NCBI GenBank assembly: GCA_004134985.1
Contig: REGQ01000043.1
Span: 1-37,232, forward strand
Direction: 5' to 3'
Length of the DNA stretch: 37,232 bases
Source: Paenibacillaceae bacterium
Lineage (GTDB): Bacteria > Bacillota > Bacilli > Paenibacillales > Paenibacillaceae
Notes under the pieces: model-generated
Databases searched by the model: none
Told to the model about the DNA's origin: nothing
The model's input: the letters and a program-made list of their open reading frames with translations, nothing else
Part shown: positions 25,535-36,300 of the stretch, piece after piece
Position numbering within the stretch: the first letter of the stretch is position 1
Layout: the number at the start of each line of letters is the position of its first letter
Position numbers and translations under genes: made by a program

Positions 25535-26299
25535 CTAAAACCCCATCTTCATTAACCAGTTCGTCAGCCTCGTCTCTCTTTCTTTGCTGTCATCCCCATT
25601 TCTATATTTGCCAAGCTGTTGTTCAGCTGAAATACTCCCATCGATCATAAACAGAATACGGTCGGTTTTAGCCGCTACCTTGACATCATGTGTAACCAAC
25701 AAAATCGTCGTCCCCGCCCGGTTAATCTCGGCCAGGATGTCCATAATTTCGCCTGCTGTCCTGGAATTAAGAGCCCCTGTCGGCTCATCGCCGAACAAAA
25801 TATCCGGCTGATTGATCAACGCCCGGCATATCGCCACCCGCTGCAGTTGGCCGCCAGATGCCTGGGATACGTCATGACTTGCCAGCCCGCTAATCCCCGC
25901 CTTCTCCATGAGCTCTGCTGCTCTTGCATTAATGCTTGTCCGGCTGCGTTGTTTGGCCATGTACGCAGACAAAATAATATTATCAAAAATGCTCAGGTTT
26001 TTTAGCAGATGCATATGTTGAAATATAAACCCCATCCGGGTTAGCCGCAGATGGGCCAGTTCTTTTTCATTAAGACCAGACAGTTCTTTGCCGCTGAACG
26101 TGACGCTCCCTGCAGTCATTTTGTCCATACCGCTAATACTGTACAGCAGCGTTGACTTGCCTGAGCCTGACGGCCCCATAATCGCAACGAACTCTCCCTT
26201 TTTAATTTGCAAATTAATATTTTTCAGCACATGCTGCTCATTTGGCTTGCCGGCCTGATACGTCTTATATACATTTGTCGATGCCAATATCGTTTCCAT
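25535..26299 (-). CDS. ABC transporter ATP-binding protein (MacB/LolD type)
   Basis: 254 residues: Walker A GPSGSGKSTLL, signature QASGGQLQRVAI, Walker B ILFGDEPTGALNS, H-loop LLVTHD. It powers the FtsX-type permease encoded 14 bp upstream. This class exports or detoxifies peptides and envelope-active compounds. It is the last gene of a TetR-permease-ATPase operon. The C-terminal 20 residues are hydrophilic and variable. Confidence 0.92.
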   Translation of the reverse strand: METILASTNVYKTYQAGKPNEQHVLKNINLQIKKGEFVAIMGPSGSGKSTLLYSISGMDKMTAGSVTFSGKELSGLNEKELAHLRLTRMGFIFQHMHLLKNLSIFDNIILSAYMAKQRSRTSINARAAELMEKAGISGLASHDVSQASGGQLQRVAICRALINQPDILFGDEPTGALNSRTAGEIMDILAEINRAGTTILLVTHDVKVAAKTDRILFMIDGSISAEQQLGKYRNGDDSKERETRLTNWLMKMGF

Positions 26300-26313
26300 C
26301 GAGATAATCCTCC

Positions 26314-28650
26314 CTATTCCGCGTTCATGTCAGCTATGCTGGTTTTGTTGATGGACACAATGCTCAATAAAGCTGTCATCGTCACCACGAGCATGAAGAC
26401 AAGCGGGATGAGCACATAAGACTGCAAAGGATCGATAACAAACCTGATTTGCGAAGCGCCCATAAAGGACAGTAACGTCCCGGCTGCGCGCTCACCTAAT
26501 GTATTGGAAACAATCGTTCCTGCAGTAATCCCGATGCCCAGCACAAACAGCGCCCTTGTTAAATATTCCATGCGAATCGCTTGCAGTGAAAATCCGATGC
26601 TTTTCTTAATCGCAATCTGCGCTGCGTCTTTGGCAGCAACCATTCGCATAAACAACGAAGTAATAAGTACGGATACCAGCAGGGCGATGACAACAGCAAG
26701 CGTCGTAATTCGCTTGAGTTGATCAATGGTATTGCCAAGTGTTTGGGACAGATAGCCTTCCAAATCGGTAACTTTGGCGGGATAGAAAACCTCTGTATAC
26801 TCCTTCGCTTTCCCAGCCAGGTTGACATCGTCCCTGACATCCAGACTGACCTTATACCGCAGCGCAGTTGCGCCGTCAAAGGGCAGTACTGCTTTCGCTG
26901 TGCGTCCACCGTTTGTGACGTCCTGATAGATACCGCTGACTACCATCTCTTGCTCCCGCCCGTTGCCAAGCAGGCGAAGCTTGTCGCCAACCTTTTTGTT
27001 CATCTCCTTGCCGTTCAAATAGGAAAGCGCAATTTCATTGTCTTGCACCGGTGCAGCGCCTTGTACATATTCCAGCGGAAACATGACGAAATCGCCGGTT
27101 TCAACCGTCATGTTCTCATAGACACCTTCGCTGTTCAGCACTTTAACCACCTGCACCATGACCGGTGCAAACCGCTGAATATCCGGATCATCTTCCAAAT
27201 AGACGACCATCTTGTTAAAATCGTCCGTAATATGCTCCGAGTATTGCAAATCAATGCGCAGATCGCTGCGTTCGATCCCCATATAAGTGTTGAAACCAGG
27301 AGACTGGATCGTATGTAGCAAGTGAATCGGAACGACGATGATAAAGGTGCTGATCATGAACACGAGCAAGAGCATGCGATACATTTTGAAACGTACGAGC
27401 ACATCCCGCAAACCAAGGAATACCGTAACGGTAAATCGTTTATGGCTGCTTAGCGACAACAAACGCTTATGTCGATGCGGTTTGCCGTTTGTTTCCGATC
27501 GCAGTGCTTCCACTGCGGATATACGGTTAAACATACGCAGGGTGAGTATGCAGAACAACACCACAATCATAAAAATAAAGCCAACCGCAATAAACGGAAT
27601 GAGCTGCAGCATCATGCTCTTCGGGGCTGTGCCGATATACAGCATGATATTGGCTGTGAACAGCCGTTGAACAAAAAACGAGGCCAAATAGCCAACAACG
27701 GAAGCGACAGCTGCGATCATCGCATATTTGAGCAAGTAGATTTTTTTAATATCCCGATGCCAAATGCCGATTGCCTTCATAATTCCGATTTCCCGGTAGT
27801 CTTCTTCAATCGCCGCAAGCAGCGTAAACCGCAAGCAGAGAATCGCGATCACGCTAAGCAGCAAGCTGACCAATATAATGACAGCTGCCAAAATACCGTC
27901 GGTAATGGCATTCAATGATTTGAACAGAGGGTAGTCGATGCTAGGTCCATGTCTTGGCAGGTTGGACGATTGGTAGTCATTGCGAAATTGATTTAGCATG
28001 CTGGCATCCGCAAGCCGGAATTCAATCAAATACTCCACTTCGCCAACCTGCTTCTTCAGCGTATTCAGATCTGTTTCATTGACGACGAACCGCTTGGAGT
28101 GGATGATTGAAGGGTTCATCTGGACATCCCGAACGAAATCAACGACGGTGAAAGCCTTTTGGAACGATTGATTCGATACGACGATGCGATCGCCGAGTTG
28201 GACGTTTTTGTGCTGCATATAGTAGATCGGAATTGCGATCTCCCCTTTATCCACGCGGATCGCTTCACTTTTCAGGTTTAGCAGCACATCGAACGCATTA
28301 TTTTGCTTTACAAAGTAATGATCCATAACACTGTCCTGTTCAGAGGCGCCCCCGCCGAGAAACAGGTTTATCCCCTCGACCTTCACCATCTCAGCAATTT
28401 GATGCTGCTCTACCAGCTTATTGCTTGCCGTCCATTGTTCAATCGCCTCATGGTCCAACTCCCCCGCATGCATCTGGACAAAATGGGGCGCTTTCGATTG
28501 TGCAAACAACGCATTTAATGAATGGGTTAACTCCACCAGCATATTGGAACCGCTGGCCACGAGCAGCGCGGACAATGAAATAAACAAACCTAACACAACC
28601 GATATGCTTTTGTTCCTGAGAAAGTTTTTCCTCAGCATTTTGATTATCAT
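26314..28650 (-). CDS. FtsX-like ABC permease
   Basis: About 778 residues: N-terminal helix, a large extracellular domain (about 50-250), three helices, an N-terminal helix of the second half near 430, a second extracellular domain (about 465-650), and three C-terminal helices. This duplicated MacB/FtsX layout works mechanically, moving substrates outside the membrane rather than through it. I prefer ATG 28650 over an upstream TTG at 28695 that would overlap the tetR stop. Confidence 0.9.
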   Translation of the reverse strand: MIIKMLRKNFLRNKSISVVLGLFISLSALLVASGSNMLVELTHSLNALFAQSKAPHFVQMHAGELDHEAIEQWTASNKLVEQHQIAEMVKVEGINLFLGGGASEQDSVMDHYFVKQNNAFDVLLNLKSEAIRVDKGEIAIPIYYMQHKNVQLGDRIVVSNQSFQKAFTVVDFVRDVQMNPSIIHSKRFVVNETDLNTLKKQVGEVEYLIEFRLADASMLNQFRNDYQSSNLPRHGPSIDYPLFKSLNAITDGILAAVIILVSLLLSVIAILCLRFTLLAAIEEDYREIGIMKAIGIWHRDIKKIYLLKYAMIAAVASVVGYLASFFVQRLFTANIMLYIGTAPKSMMLQLIPFIAVGFIFMIVVLFCILTLRMFNRISAVEALRSETNGKPHRHKRLLSLSSHKRFTVTVFLGLRDVLVRFKMYRMLLLVFMISTFIIVVPIHLLHTIQSPGFNTYMGIERSDLRIDLQYSEHITDDFNKMVVYLEDDPDIQRFAPVMVQVVKVLNSEGVYENMTVETGDFVMFPLEYVQGAAPVQDNEIALSYLNGKEMNKKVGDKLRLLGNGREQEMVVSGIYQDVTNGGRTAKAVLPFDGATALRYKVSLDVRDDVNLAGKAKEYTEVFYPAKVTDLEGYLSQTLGNTIDQLKRITTLAVVIALLVSVLITSLFMRMVAAKDAAQIAIKKSIGFSLQAIRMEYLTRALFVLGIGITAGTIVSNTLGERAAGTLLSFMGASQIRFVIDPLQSYVLIPLVFMLVVTMTALLSIVSINKTSIADMNAE

Positions 28651-28691
28651 ATTATTCGAAGTACCCCTTTCGCCCCCCCGGAGGAGAACTT

Positions 28692-29375
28692 TCAACCTCT
28701 ATCCCGCCTGGATGGCGGGGTTTCCTGCACGCTTGCATGCTGCGACTTAGCCATGATGCCAAGCAAATAGCCAAAGCTGCCCGCTTCTGCCCCGAGTGTC
28801 GTCTCCATAATGGATGTGAAGGCTACTGCTTTCTGCATCAACTGATGCGGCTCCCATTGAAAGATCCCTTCGTCAAACAAAAATTGCGAGGACACAAGCA
28901 GAAATTCCACTGTTTCCTGCGGATAGTCGGTTTTGAACGTGCCTTCCCTGATCCCCTGCTCAATGACTCCGGTTAACACTGGGGTCAATTGGACGATCGT
29001 CTCCACGAGACTTTTCTGATGCATCTCGGCATTATTGACTTGGTGCAGCTGCTCAATCATCTGCTCCTTGCGGCCTGCATCAGGCTGCTGTGCTGCCATA
29101 ATGACCTGGAAGATTTTCTCGTGCGCCGACAGATCAGGAGCTGCAGCGACCGCTTTGGCCGCTTCTACCCCTGTTTGGATAAAACGCATCACGATGGCAT
29201 CCATCACTTCTTCCTTGGATTGAAAATGATAATAGAAGGTACCCTTGGCGATGCCTACCCTTTGCAAAATGTCATTAATCGTCGTTTTCGAATAGCCTTT
29301 CGTACCAAACAACTGCTCTGCAGCGTCCAATATTTCATTCTTTCGTTCGTCAGGATGCTTGGAAACTCTCATCAT
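28692..29375 (-). CDS. TetR-family transcriptional regulator
   Basis: 227 residues: helix-turn-helix KNEILDAAEQLFGTKGYSKTTINDILQRVGIAKGTFYYHFQSKEEV at the N-terminus, then an all-helical ligand domain. It probably represses the adjacent ABC permease/ATPase genes and itself. CGGAGG precedes ATG 29375. A 19-bp palindrome 145 bp upstream fits its operator. The C-terminal codons form a CCCGCC/GGCGGG stem just before the permease. Confidence 0.9.
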   Translation of the reverse strand: MMRVSKHPDERKNEILDAAEQLFGTKGYSKTTINDILQRVGIAKGTFYYHFQSKEEVMDAIVMRFIQTGVEAAKAVAAAPDLSAHEKIFQVIMAAQQPDAGRKEQMIEQLHQVNNAEMHQKSLVETIVQLTPVLTGVIEQGIREGTFKTDYPQETVEFLLVSSQFLFDEGIFQWEPHQLMQKAVAFTSIMETTLGAEAGSFGYLLGIMAKSQHASVQETPPSRRDRG

Positions 29376-29518
29376 TACTACCTCCGGAGTTGTTCAATTA
29401 TGACGATAAAGAGTGCAATCGTCTCTATGTTGGACTGAATATCGTACGCAATGATTATATAACTTACATGATGGCTGTTGGTCTTAAAGGATAACTGTAT
29501 TATCGCACATCTCAATCA

Positions 29519-29537
29519 TAGACCGACCGTCGGTCTA
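29519..29537. promoter_or_regulatory. TetR-type operator
   Basis: TAGACCGAC-C-GTCGGTCTA, a perfect 9-1-9 palindrome of the classical TetR operator form, lies between the tetR gene and the neighbouring ABC-2 operon. I cannot place a good promoter over it. Confidence 0.65.
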
Positions 29538-29702
29538 ATTAATTGTAACATTGTTCCAATTACACCGTCAAGCGCAATTACTTCCTAACAACGCTCCCAT
29601 GCTCCCTTGCCACTCCGCTTACAACATAAAGCCCAAAACCATTCCGGTTTCGGGCACAAAAAGCGACATGCAAATACGTGGTAAAGTCGCAGCAATCGCT
29701 TA

Positions 29703-30443
29703 TTAACGGCGCTTGTTGCTGTTCAATATCAGCATCGCTCCCACATAGCCTGCGATGCACCAGATCGCGAGCGTCATATAGCTTCCTGCGCTGGCGGTGA
29801 AGGAAGAGGACGCCATGGAGGCACGTGTCACTTCTGCCATCGCATGAAGCGGCAGCACAGCATGAACCGCCGCAAGCCATTCGGGCAGCCGCTCCACCGG
29901 GAAGTTGATGGGAGAAAACATCAGCGCGCCGAAGACAATGACCTGCGAGAGCGACAAAGACAGATTGGGCGGCAGCGCGTACGCAAAGCCGTAGCCAACT
30001 CCGATGCAAGTGACCGCGATCAGGAACAGTGCGGGAATAATTGTCCAGGAAATGGCATAGCCGGGGTCAAAAATAAAATGCGCGCATAGGGAAGCAACCG
30101 CAATGCCCGGAATCGTAACAAGAAGCCACAGCAATGTGTCCGCCGCAATAATTATGCCGCGACTCACCGGCCAAGTTCGGATAAATTCGATGTATCCTTC
30201 TGCTTTCGCAGCGGCAATTTGTTGGGGAACAATGTTGAGTCCTGTAATGATCAAAACGAGTGTCGGCGCCCCAGTCGCCAAGTAAAGGATCGTGTCTTTG
30301 TCTGGACTCGGCATTAAATACGTAAAGCCGATGACGATTCCGAGCGAAAGCATAATTTGAATCAGAGCAAAAAAGACAATAAAGCCTGAGCTTCTGCGAA
30401 ATTGCATTTGAAAGACGGACATAAAGTCGTTTATCACATTCAT
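29703..30443 (-). CDS. ABC-2 family permease
   Basis: 246 residues with six hydrophobic helices and the ABC-2 pattern LVLIITGLNIVPQQIAAAKAEGYIEFIRTWPVSR. Membrane subunit of a probable exporter with the ATPase encoded upstream (ATGA overlap). The substrate is unknown. Confidence 0.88.
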   Translation of the reverse strand: MNVINDFMSVFQMQFRRSSGFIVFFALIQIMLSLGIVIGFTYLMPSPDKDTILYLATGAPTLVLIITGLNIVPQQIAAAKAEGYIEFIRTWPVSRGIIIAADTLLWLLVTIPGIAVASLCAHFIFDPGYAISWTIIPALFLIAVTCIGVGYGFAYALPPNLSLSLSQVIVFGALMFSPINFPVERLPEWLAAVHAVLPLHAMAEVTRASMASSSFTASAGSYMTLAIWCIAGYVGAMLILNSNKRR

Positions 30444-31378
30444 ACAGCGCCGATCTCCTTTCCTGTCAATTCAATATACACATCCTCCAGTGTCGTCGGC
30501 GACAAGGCAAAATCCATCATTCGCCCTTCGCTCACCTGCTGTTCCGCCCACGCTGCAGCTACCGCGATCTGTTCCGGCCTTACGGTGAAGATCATTCGCT
30601 CTCCGCTGCGATGAGGAGACAATGCCCAGCTCGGAATCATCTCTTCCTCCCATTGGTCAGTCAGACTAAGTTCAAGGCGCATCTGGTTCTTGACTCTGCT
30701 CTTCACTTCCGCAGGGGTACCCTGCGCAAGAATTTTCCCCTGATGTAGAATCGCAACCCGGTCAACCGCTTTCTCCGCTTCCAGGACATTGTGCGTCACT
30801 AGAATAACGGAGGTCCCGTCATCGGTCAGCGTGCGAATTGCCTCCCACAATCGGCGTCGGCGCACCGGGTCAACGTCATTGGTCGGCTCGTCGAGAATAA
30901 CGAGTTTTCCCGGGACAATCACCGCCATGCAAAATGCCGTAAGCCGCCGCACTCCCCCTGACAGCCTGGTGCCTTCCGTCTGCGCCCATTGCCCTATATC
31001 CAGCAATTCGAACAGCATTTCCATGCGTCTGCGTACGTCGTGTTTGCTGCCGAGCCGCATCTTGCCTATAAGGGTGACCGCTTGCGCAGGCGTGAGGAAG
31101 CCAAGCGGCAGCTGTGACTGGGGCTGCACAGAACACAGCGTTCGCGCTCGTGCCGGTGACTTCGCCACCGATTCTCCGAGCAGCCTGATCTCCCCACTGG
31201 TGGGCGTTTCGACACCGAGAATTTGATTGACCAGTGTTGTTTTTCCCGCCCCATTGTGGCCGAACAATCCAAAAATTTCCCCACTGTTTATGTTGCAGGT
31301 AATCTCATCATTGGCGATTACGTCAGATTTTCCTCTTACAGAGAAAACTTTTTTAACATCCCGCACATCTAAAATCAT
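30440..31378 (-). CDS. ABC transporter ATP-binding protein
   Basis: 312 residues: Walker A GHNGAGKTT, signature RLSGGVRRL (Val where Gln is usual), Walker B LVILDEPTNDVDP, then a C-terminal extension of about 90 residues. It pairs with the ABC-2 permease. The start at 31378 has CAGGAGG. Two palindromic sites lie upstream. Confidence 0.9.
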   Translation of the reverse strand: MILDVRDVKKVFSVRGKSDVIANDEITCNINSGEIFGLFGHNGAGKTTLVNQILGVETPTSGEIRLLGESVAKSPARARTLCSVQPQSQLPLGFLTPAQAVTLIGKMRLGSKHDVRRRMEMLFELLDIGQWAQTEGTRLSGGVRRLTAFCMAVIVPGKLVILDEPTNDVDPVRRRRLWEAIRTLTDDGTSVILVTHNVLEAEKAVDRVAILHQGKILAQGTPAEVKSRVKNQMRLELSLTDQWEEEMIPSWALSPHRSGERMIFTVRPEQIAVAAAWAEQQVSEGRMMDFALSPTTLEDVYIELTGKEIGAV

Positions 31379-31413
31379 CGCTGCCTCCTGGTACATTTTA
31401 TTTGAATTTCATT

Positions 31414-31477
31414 AGATATATATCATATGATATTTATTGTGCATTAGAATGCATTGGATGCAAAAATTTTGCATCCA
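31414..31477. promoter_or_regulatory. Palindromes upstream of the ABC-2 operon
   Basis: GATATATATC (31415-31424) and a perfect 23-bp palindrome with arms TGGATGCAAAA and TTTTGCATCCA around one A (31455-31477). A longer form of the first, TGATATATATCA, recurs at 32647-32658, beyond the SDR gene. They are candidate operators. Confidence 0.5.
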
Positions 31478-31554
31478 GTGCTTCGCTGCTTTGCTCGCAT
31501 AAATGATGGATACCGTTAATCCTTAATTGTGGCTTCCAGAACCTCAGCTAAATT

Positions 31555-32498
31555 TCAATTTTCAAGCAACGCATTGCTTAACCGCCATACCTGCTCGATC
31601 TGTTCTCTGTTGGCTGCATAGCCGGGGTAACTTTTGGAACCGAAAATATTTTTAAGCTGTGCTACCCCCTTTTCACGCGAAGCCGGCTGAACAAGTTCAC
31701 ACTTATGATTGAAGAGGCTGCCGGTAACGTTGCGTATTTCCTCCGCGGTACAAATATAAAAATAGTTGTCCGCCATCCCTGAAGGCAATGGATTCACCAC
31801 ATTCTGGATACGGGCGAGCGCTCTCCACAAGAAGCTCATTTTTTGTATCGTCGCTTTTGATAGCTTCACACGGTTAATTTGCAGTGCGTTGACCTTGATG
31901 GCCATGCCGCGGCTTTTAAATTGTTCGGCCATTTTGAAAGTCAGCATTAACAAGGCCATCTTGGAGTCCCCATACATCTTGTAACGTTGTAAGGCCGGCT
32001 GCCGCGAAATTCGCCGCGCAAATTATCGAATTCAATTTTTCTGGACGGGTTGAAAAAATGCTTAATATTGGTCGTGCATGCATGAAGAATTCGCGGGTCT
32101 TGGGATTTTGCGAGATGGTCAGTGAGCAAATGCGTCATCAGAAAAGGGCCGAACACATTCGTTGCAAAAGACATTTCGATCTGCTCGGGACTCAGCCTGT
32201 ATTCTTTTTCCCCGTGATTCAAATAAGCGGCATTGTGGATAAGAATGTCCAGGCGCGGATATCTCGCTTTGAAAGCTGCACAAAATGTACGAATGGATTC
32301 AAATGAAGAGATATCGACCAGCATGACATCAACATGCGGATTGTTTGTCATCTGCATAATCTCTGCTTGTGCGGCTGTACCCAGCTCCCTATTCCGGCAA
32401 GCCATAATAACGCGATACCCTTCAGCTGCGAACTTGAGGGCAGCTGCTTTGCCAATCCCGGAGTTTGCCCCGGTAATGATAACAATTTGATCCTTCAT
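31555..32498 (-). pseudogene. Short-chain dehydrogenase (retinol-dehydrogenase-like), frameshifted
   Basis: Starts at 32498: TGANSGIGKA nucleotide-binding motif, HNAAYLNHGEKEYRLS, MSFATNVFGPFLMTHLL. After RPYNV the frame shifts by one base near 31980, then MYGDSKMALLMLTFKMAEQF carries the catalytic YxxxK. The frame ends at 31555. Where the catalytic Ser strand should be, HACTTNIK has Thr instead of Ser. Without a frame repair it yields only a 183-residue fragment. The single-base shift could be real or a sequence error. Confidence 0.8.
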
Positions 32499-32533
32499 GC
32501 CGTCCCCCCGTTGCTTTCTTCAACAAAACTAAG

Positions 32534-32628
32534 ATTGAGATACATTGAGATACATTGATTAGATTGGATAGATTGATTAGTTTGGATTAGATTGATGAGA
32601 TTGATGAGATTGGTTGGTTGAATTGTGA
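32534..32628. repeat. Low-complexity ATTGA/GATTAG tract without C
   Basis: ATTGAGATAC twice, then many GATTGAT/GATTAG variants. No C occurs on the plus strand from 32544 to 32628 (85 bases). It lies upstream of the SDR gene. The plus-strand frame across 32625-32930 is not convincing. Confidence 0.7.
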
Positions 32629-32767
32629 CACCTTTTATATTTCTTTTGATATATATCATTAGATATACATTATACATTAGATTCTATGATATGCAATACC
32701 AAGATATGAATGAAAAATGGGATCGTTCAGCATTTGAAGAGCTTAATGCGATGATAAAGTATGGGAA

Positions 32768-32946
32768 GCGGACACACGTTCCGCTAATTCGCTTAAAACA
32801 AGCAAAAATTAAATTTGGCGGCCACCAGATCCGTTATTTGTTTGAAAACCGTGTTTTTGGGCGGGTTTTCATGCCAATAGCGGAACGTGTGGCCGCGAAA
32901 ACTCCATTTGGACGTTTTTGGAGCAAATAACGGAACGTGTGGCCGT
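32768..32946. repeat. Array of four 17-bp inverted-repeat elements at about 50 bp
   Basis: GCGGACACACGTTCCGC (32768-32784) and GCGGCCACCAGATCCGT (32818-32834) lie in one orientation. GCGGAACGTGTGGCCGC (32880-32896) and ACGGAACGTGTGGCCGT (32930-32946) lie in the other. Distances are 50, 62 and 50 bp. The outer pairs (C)CGG/CCG(C) form short hairpins. 32947-33174 holds no supported gene. Confidence 0.75.
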
Positions 32947-33110
32947 GAAATTCTGGTTACGGAACCAGCACTCATCCTGCGGGCAAGGGAGCTAACGCCT
33001 TAATTGCAGCCCTGGCCTAATTTATGACTAATTCAAACGATGAACCATTTCATTTTTTTTGCCGCGAGGGCCTTCAAAATAAACAGCATAATAGGTGGGG
33101 CTGATCGGAA

Positions 33111-33133
33111 CTTGACGAGACTCGGATGTGCTG
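33111..33133 (+). repeat. 23-bp dispersed repeat, copy 2
   Basis: Exact copy of 23355-23377. After it the sequences diverge. Confidence 0.65.
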
Positions 33134-33174
33134 ATGCAGGTTGGAGGGTTAGAATACTACGATTTGGAGAGCAA

Positions 33175-33214
33175 TAACAAAAGCACCACCTTGCTGCCTG
33201 CTCAAGGTGGTGCT
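33175..33214 (-). terminator. Intrinsic terminator of the RCC1/SLH gene
   Basis: AGCACCACCTTG and CAAGGTGGTGCT form a perfect 12-bp stem with a nine-base loop; TTTTGTTATTG follows on the minus strand. It lies 110 bp past the stop. Confidence 0.8.
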
Positions 33215-33322
33215 GCTGTATGGCTTGTTACTTTCGCTTCATACTCTATTCTACGTTATGATCGCTTTCATACTCTGCTCTAAGTACGATGGCATACGTA
33301 TTGTGCTTTACTTCGTGATCGC

Positions 33323-36300
33323 TTATTTCCCTTCCAACGCAAGCAGCTTCACAATCATCGTGACTGCTTCGGCCCTCGTTGCGGTTTCGTTCGGGGCGTA
33401 GCGCCCGCCGCTGCGTCCGTTGACGATGCCAAGCTGCTTGACGGCTGCCACTGCGCTCATCGCCCATGCCGGAATGTGCTGTTCATCGGCAAAGCCTGTC
33501 GATGCAGATGCCGCAAGATCAACGCCGGAAGCCCGTGCAATGATGACAGCAAGTTCAGCACGTGAAATGCTTGCTCCGCCGCGGAAGGTGCCATCTTCAT
33601 AGCCGCGGATAATTTCTGCCTCAACCGCTTGTGCTACGCTATGCTGCGCCCATGCGGGAACTGTATCGGCAAAGTCCAGTTCAGCGGAATCTGTCCCGGA
33701 CTTCAATGCTTTCATAAGCATCACAGCGAATTCCGCCCGGGTGATCGTCCCATTGGGCTTGAAGGTGCCGTCGGGGTAGCCATTCACAAATCCTGCAGCA
33801 ACCGCCTGCTTGACCGCCGCTTCCGCCCAGTGGCCCACCACATCGGCATGTACGTCCACTTCCACTGCCGGCAGTGTCTCGTTGGTTTCGTCCGCTTTAT
33901 CGTTAACGGCAAAAACGGCAAACTTCCTAAGGTAATCCACTTCTACAGTAATCATATCTCCGCTCACCTGACCGCCAATTTCAACCCAAACTTTTGCAGT
34001 CTCATCATAATAGAAAATCGAAGGGTGCTGACCGCTTTGTAATTTAGCAGCATCAAATTTCATTGTGATTGTTACCGGCTTCTTAAAGTTGCCCGAGACA
34101 TCCTTACGCAAGTCAAAAACCGAACTGAGCAGCACTTCGCCTTGCTGAATCAATCCAGCAGTATCCAGCACTTCCACCACAGTAATGATCATAGACTCAG
34201 TAGTTGCTCCCGCGGGAACAGATAGTTTTATTCGATCTCCAAGTCTTGTCTCTCCTGCACGTCCAGCCGGAAGGGAGAGCTTGCCGTCAGTTGTCGAAAT
34301 AAGCGCATTCCAGTCGACAAAGCTTGGCATCCAGTTCCCTCCAGGCTGTTCCGGTTTAGGATCAGTTGGACGGGCCGGGAAGAACGTCAATGGATGCAAC
34401 TTCAAGGTCTTGGGCGGTGAAATAATTCCAAGCTGACCGTCTTCGTCCTCTCCGAATGCCCAAAGCTTGCCTGACTGATCCAAAACAAAGCTGTGATTAT
34501 AACCCGCTGATACGGCTGCGGCATTCGAAACGCCCTGCAGCTCTATCGCTTTAGCCGAGTTGAACACTCGCTCCCCAACGCCAAGCTGGCCTGTATAATT
34601 ATCGCCCCATACCCATACTTTTCCGTTTCCATCAACAGCCATAGCGTGGTATGCACCTGCTGCAATCGCTTTGATGTCCTGGAGCGGGGTTTCATCTTCC
34701 TTGATCACTTGGACGGCGTACTTCACGGATTGATCCTCTTTCCCTGCTCCGAGTTGACCGTCTCTGTTGTCTCCCCACGCCCATACCGTTGTCTGGCCGC
34801 CAATTTCCTGTAATGCAAGGGTAAAAGATTCGCCTGCTGCAATCGCCACAATTCCCTCTAATGGAACAGGAGTATTATCACTGTCTAATGTAACAACCTG
34901 CTGAGGGACTTTATTTTGACTAGACTCCAGATTTCCCAATTGGCCATGATAATTACTGCCCCACGACCATACCGTTCCATCTTGTTTAATAGCAGAGCTG
35001 AACCCCTTCCCAGCCTCAATTGCTACAAAGGGATTATTAAGATCGGCCGGAATGATTTGTTCAGGATGTACGGATGAATGGGTCTCTGCCAATTCACCAT
35101 TGAGACCGCTTCCCCATCCCCAGACCCCTCCGTCGATGCCTAGAGCCAGACTGTGTGAATCGCCTGCTGCAACAGCTTTCATATTCGCAAATAGCCTTCC
35201 ATTGTTATCATTCACCACCTGTTTGGGCAAGTCGGCATCCTGAGTGTTGCCGTGTCCTAGTTGGCCGAACGATCCTTTCCCCCAAGAATAGACCATGCCG
35301 TCATTTTTCAATGCTAACGTATGCTGACCATTTGCGTTGCGGGAAAGCTGCACAACATTTGTAAATGGCGTTGCCTCGTCTTCTTGCATCACTTGCTTCG
35401 GGGTCTTGCTATTGTGTTTGCCCCATTCCCAAACGGTTCCGTCTTTTTTTATGACAATGCTTTGCTCATTGCCTGCCAAGGCCCGCTCTGCATCTGAAAT
35501 CGTTGATAATACAGGCGTATATTGTGCATTTGAGAGATTAGGAAGCATTGCCCACATCCATACCGTAGCATCTTCTTTCACCCCAAGCGCATAGCTGTCT
35601 GATAGGGAAATGGAGCGAAATCCGGTAAGCTCCGTTACTTTTTCAGGGGTATAGGCAGTCTTCCCGGAGGGACAGAACGACCCGATACACCAATTCGTCC
35701 CATCTGTCAGGCGGATGTAGCTTGAGGCAATAAATGATCCGTTAATAGATGATACACCAGCAAAAATATCCGCTGCGCTTTGTCCGCCGCTGCCGAATGA
35801 AAGCCGCTCCCCGTCGTGGAGCTTCAAATGACCATGCTCTATATCAAAGACCATGCCCCAAAACCGAACACTTCCATCACGATGAATCGCCAGACTATTC
35901 ATACCTCCTGCGGCAATGTGCTTAAACCGATCGCTTCCACGAGTAACTGGCTTTGCCAAAGTTACGATCATCTCATCAACATACTGCTCGCTGTTTAATA
36001 TGTATTGCAGAATAGCAAAATAATTAGAGGGGGAACCTGGGACGAAAATATTAGGATCTACATTTATAGCTCCTTCTGAATCTTCTGTGATTTCCTCAGC
36101 AATTCGTTCAAAATCAATATCCCCAAACCCTATCACACCTGACATATTCAATCCCCAGCCCCAAATGCGGCCGTTCTGATCCAATGCCATACTGTAGCCA
36201 GCCCCTGCAGCAATTTCTTTAATATGGCTTAATGCAATTTCATTCCCACTGCCATCATCGGTTTTTACCGGCGAAGGCACATCGTTAGCCGTAGAATTAC

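Noticed and set aside
29578-30009. Minus-strand frame of 143 codons
   Set aside because: It overlaps the ABC-2 permease gene in another frame; Cys/Arg-rich composition typical of a shadow.
32625-32930. Plus-strand frame of 101 codons
   Set aside because: It runs through the 50-bp repeat array, its start is in AT-rich promoter-like DNA, and it has no family features.
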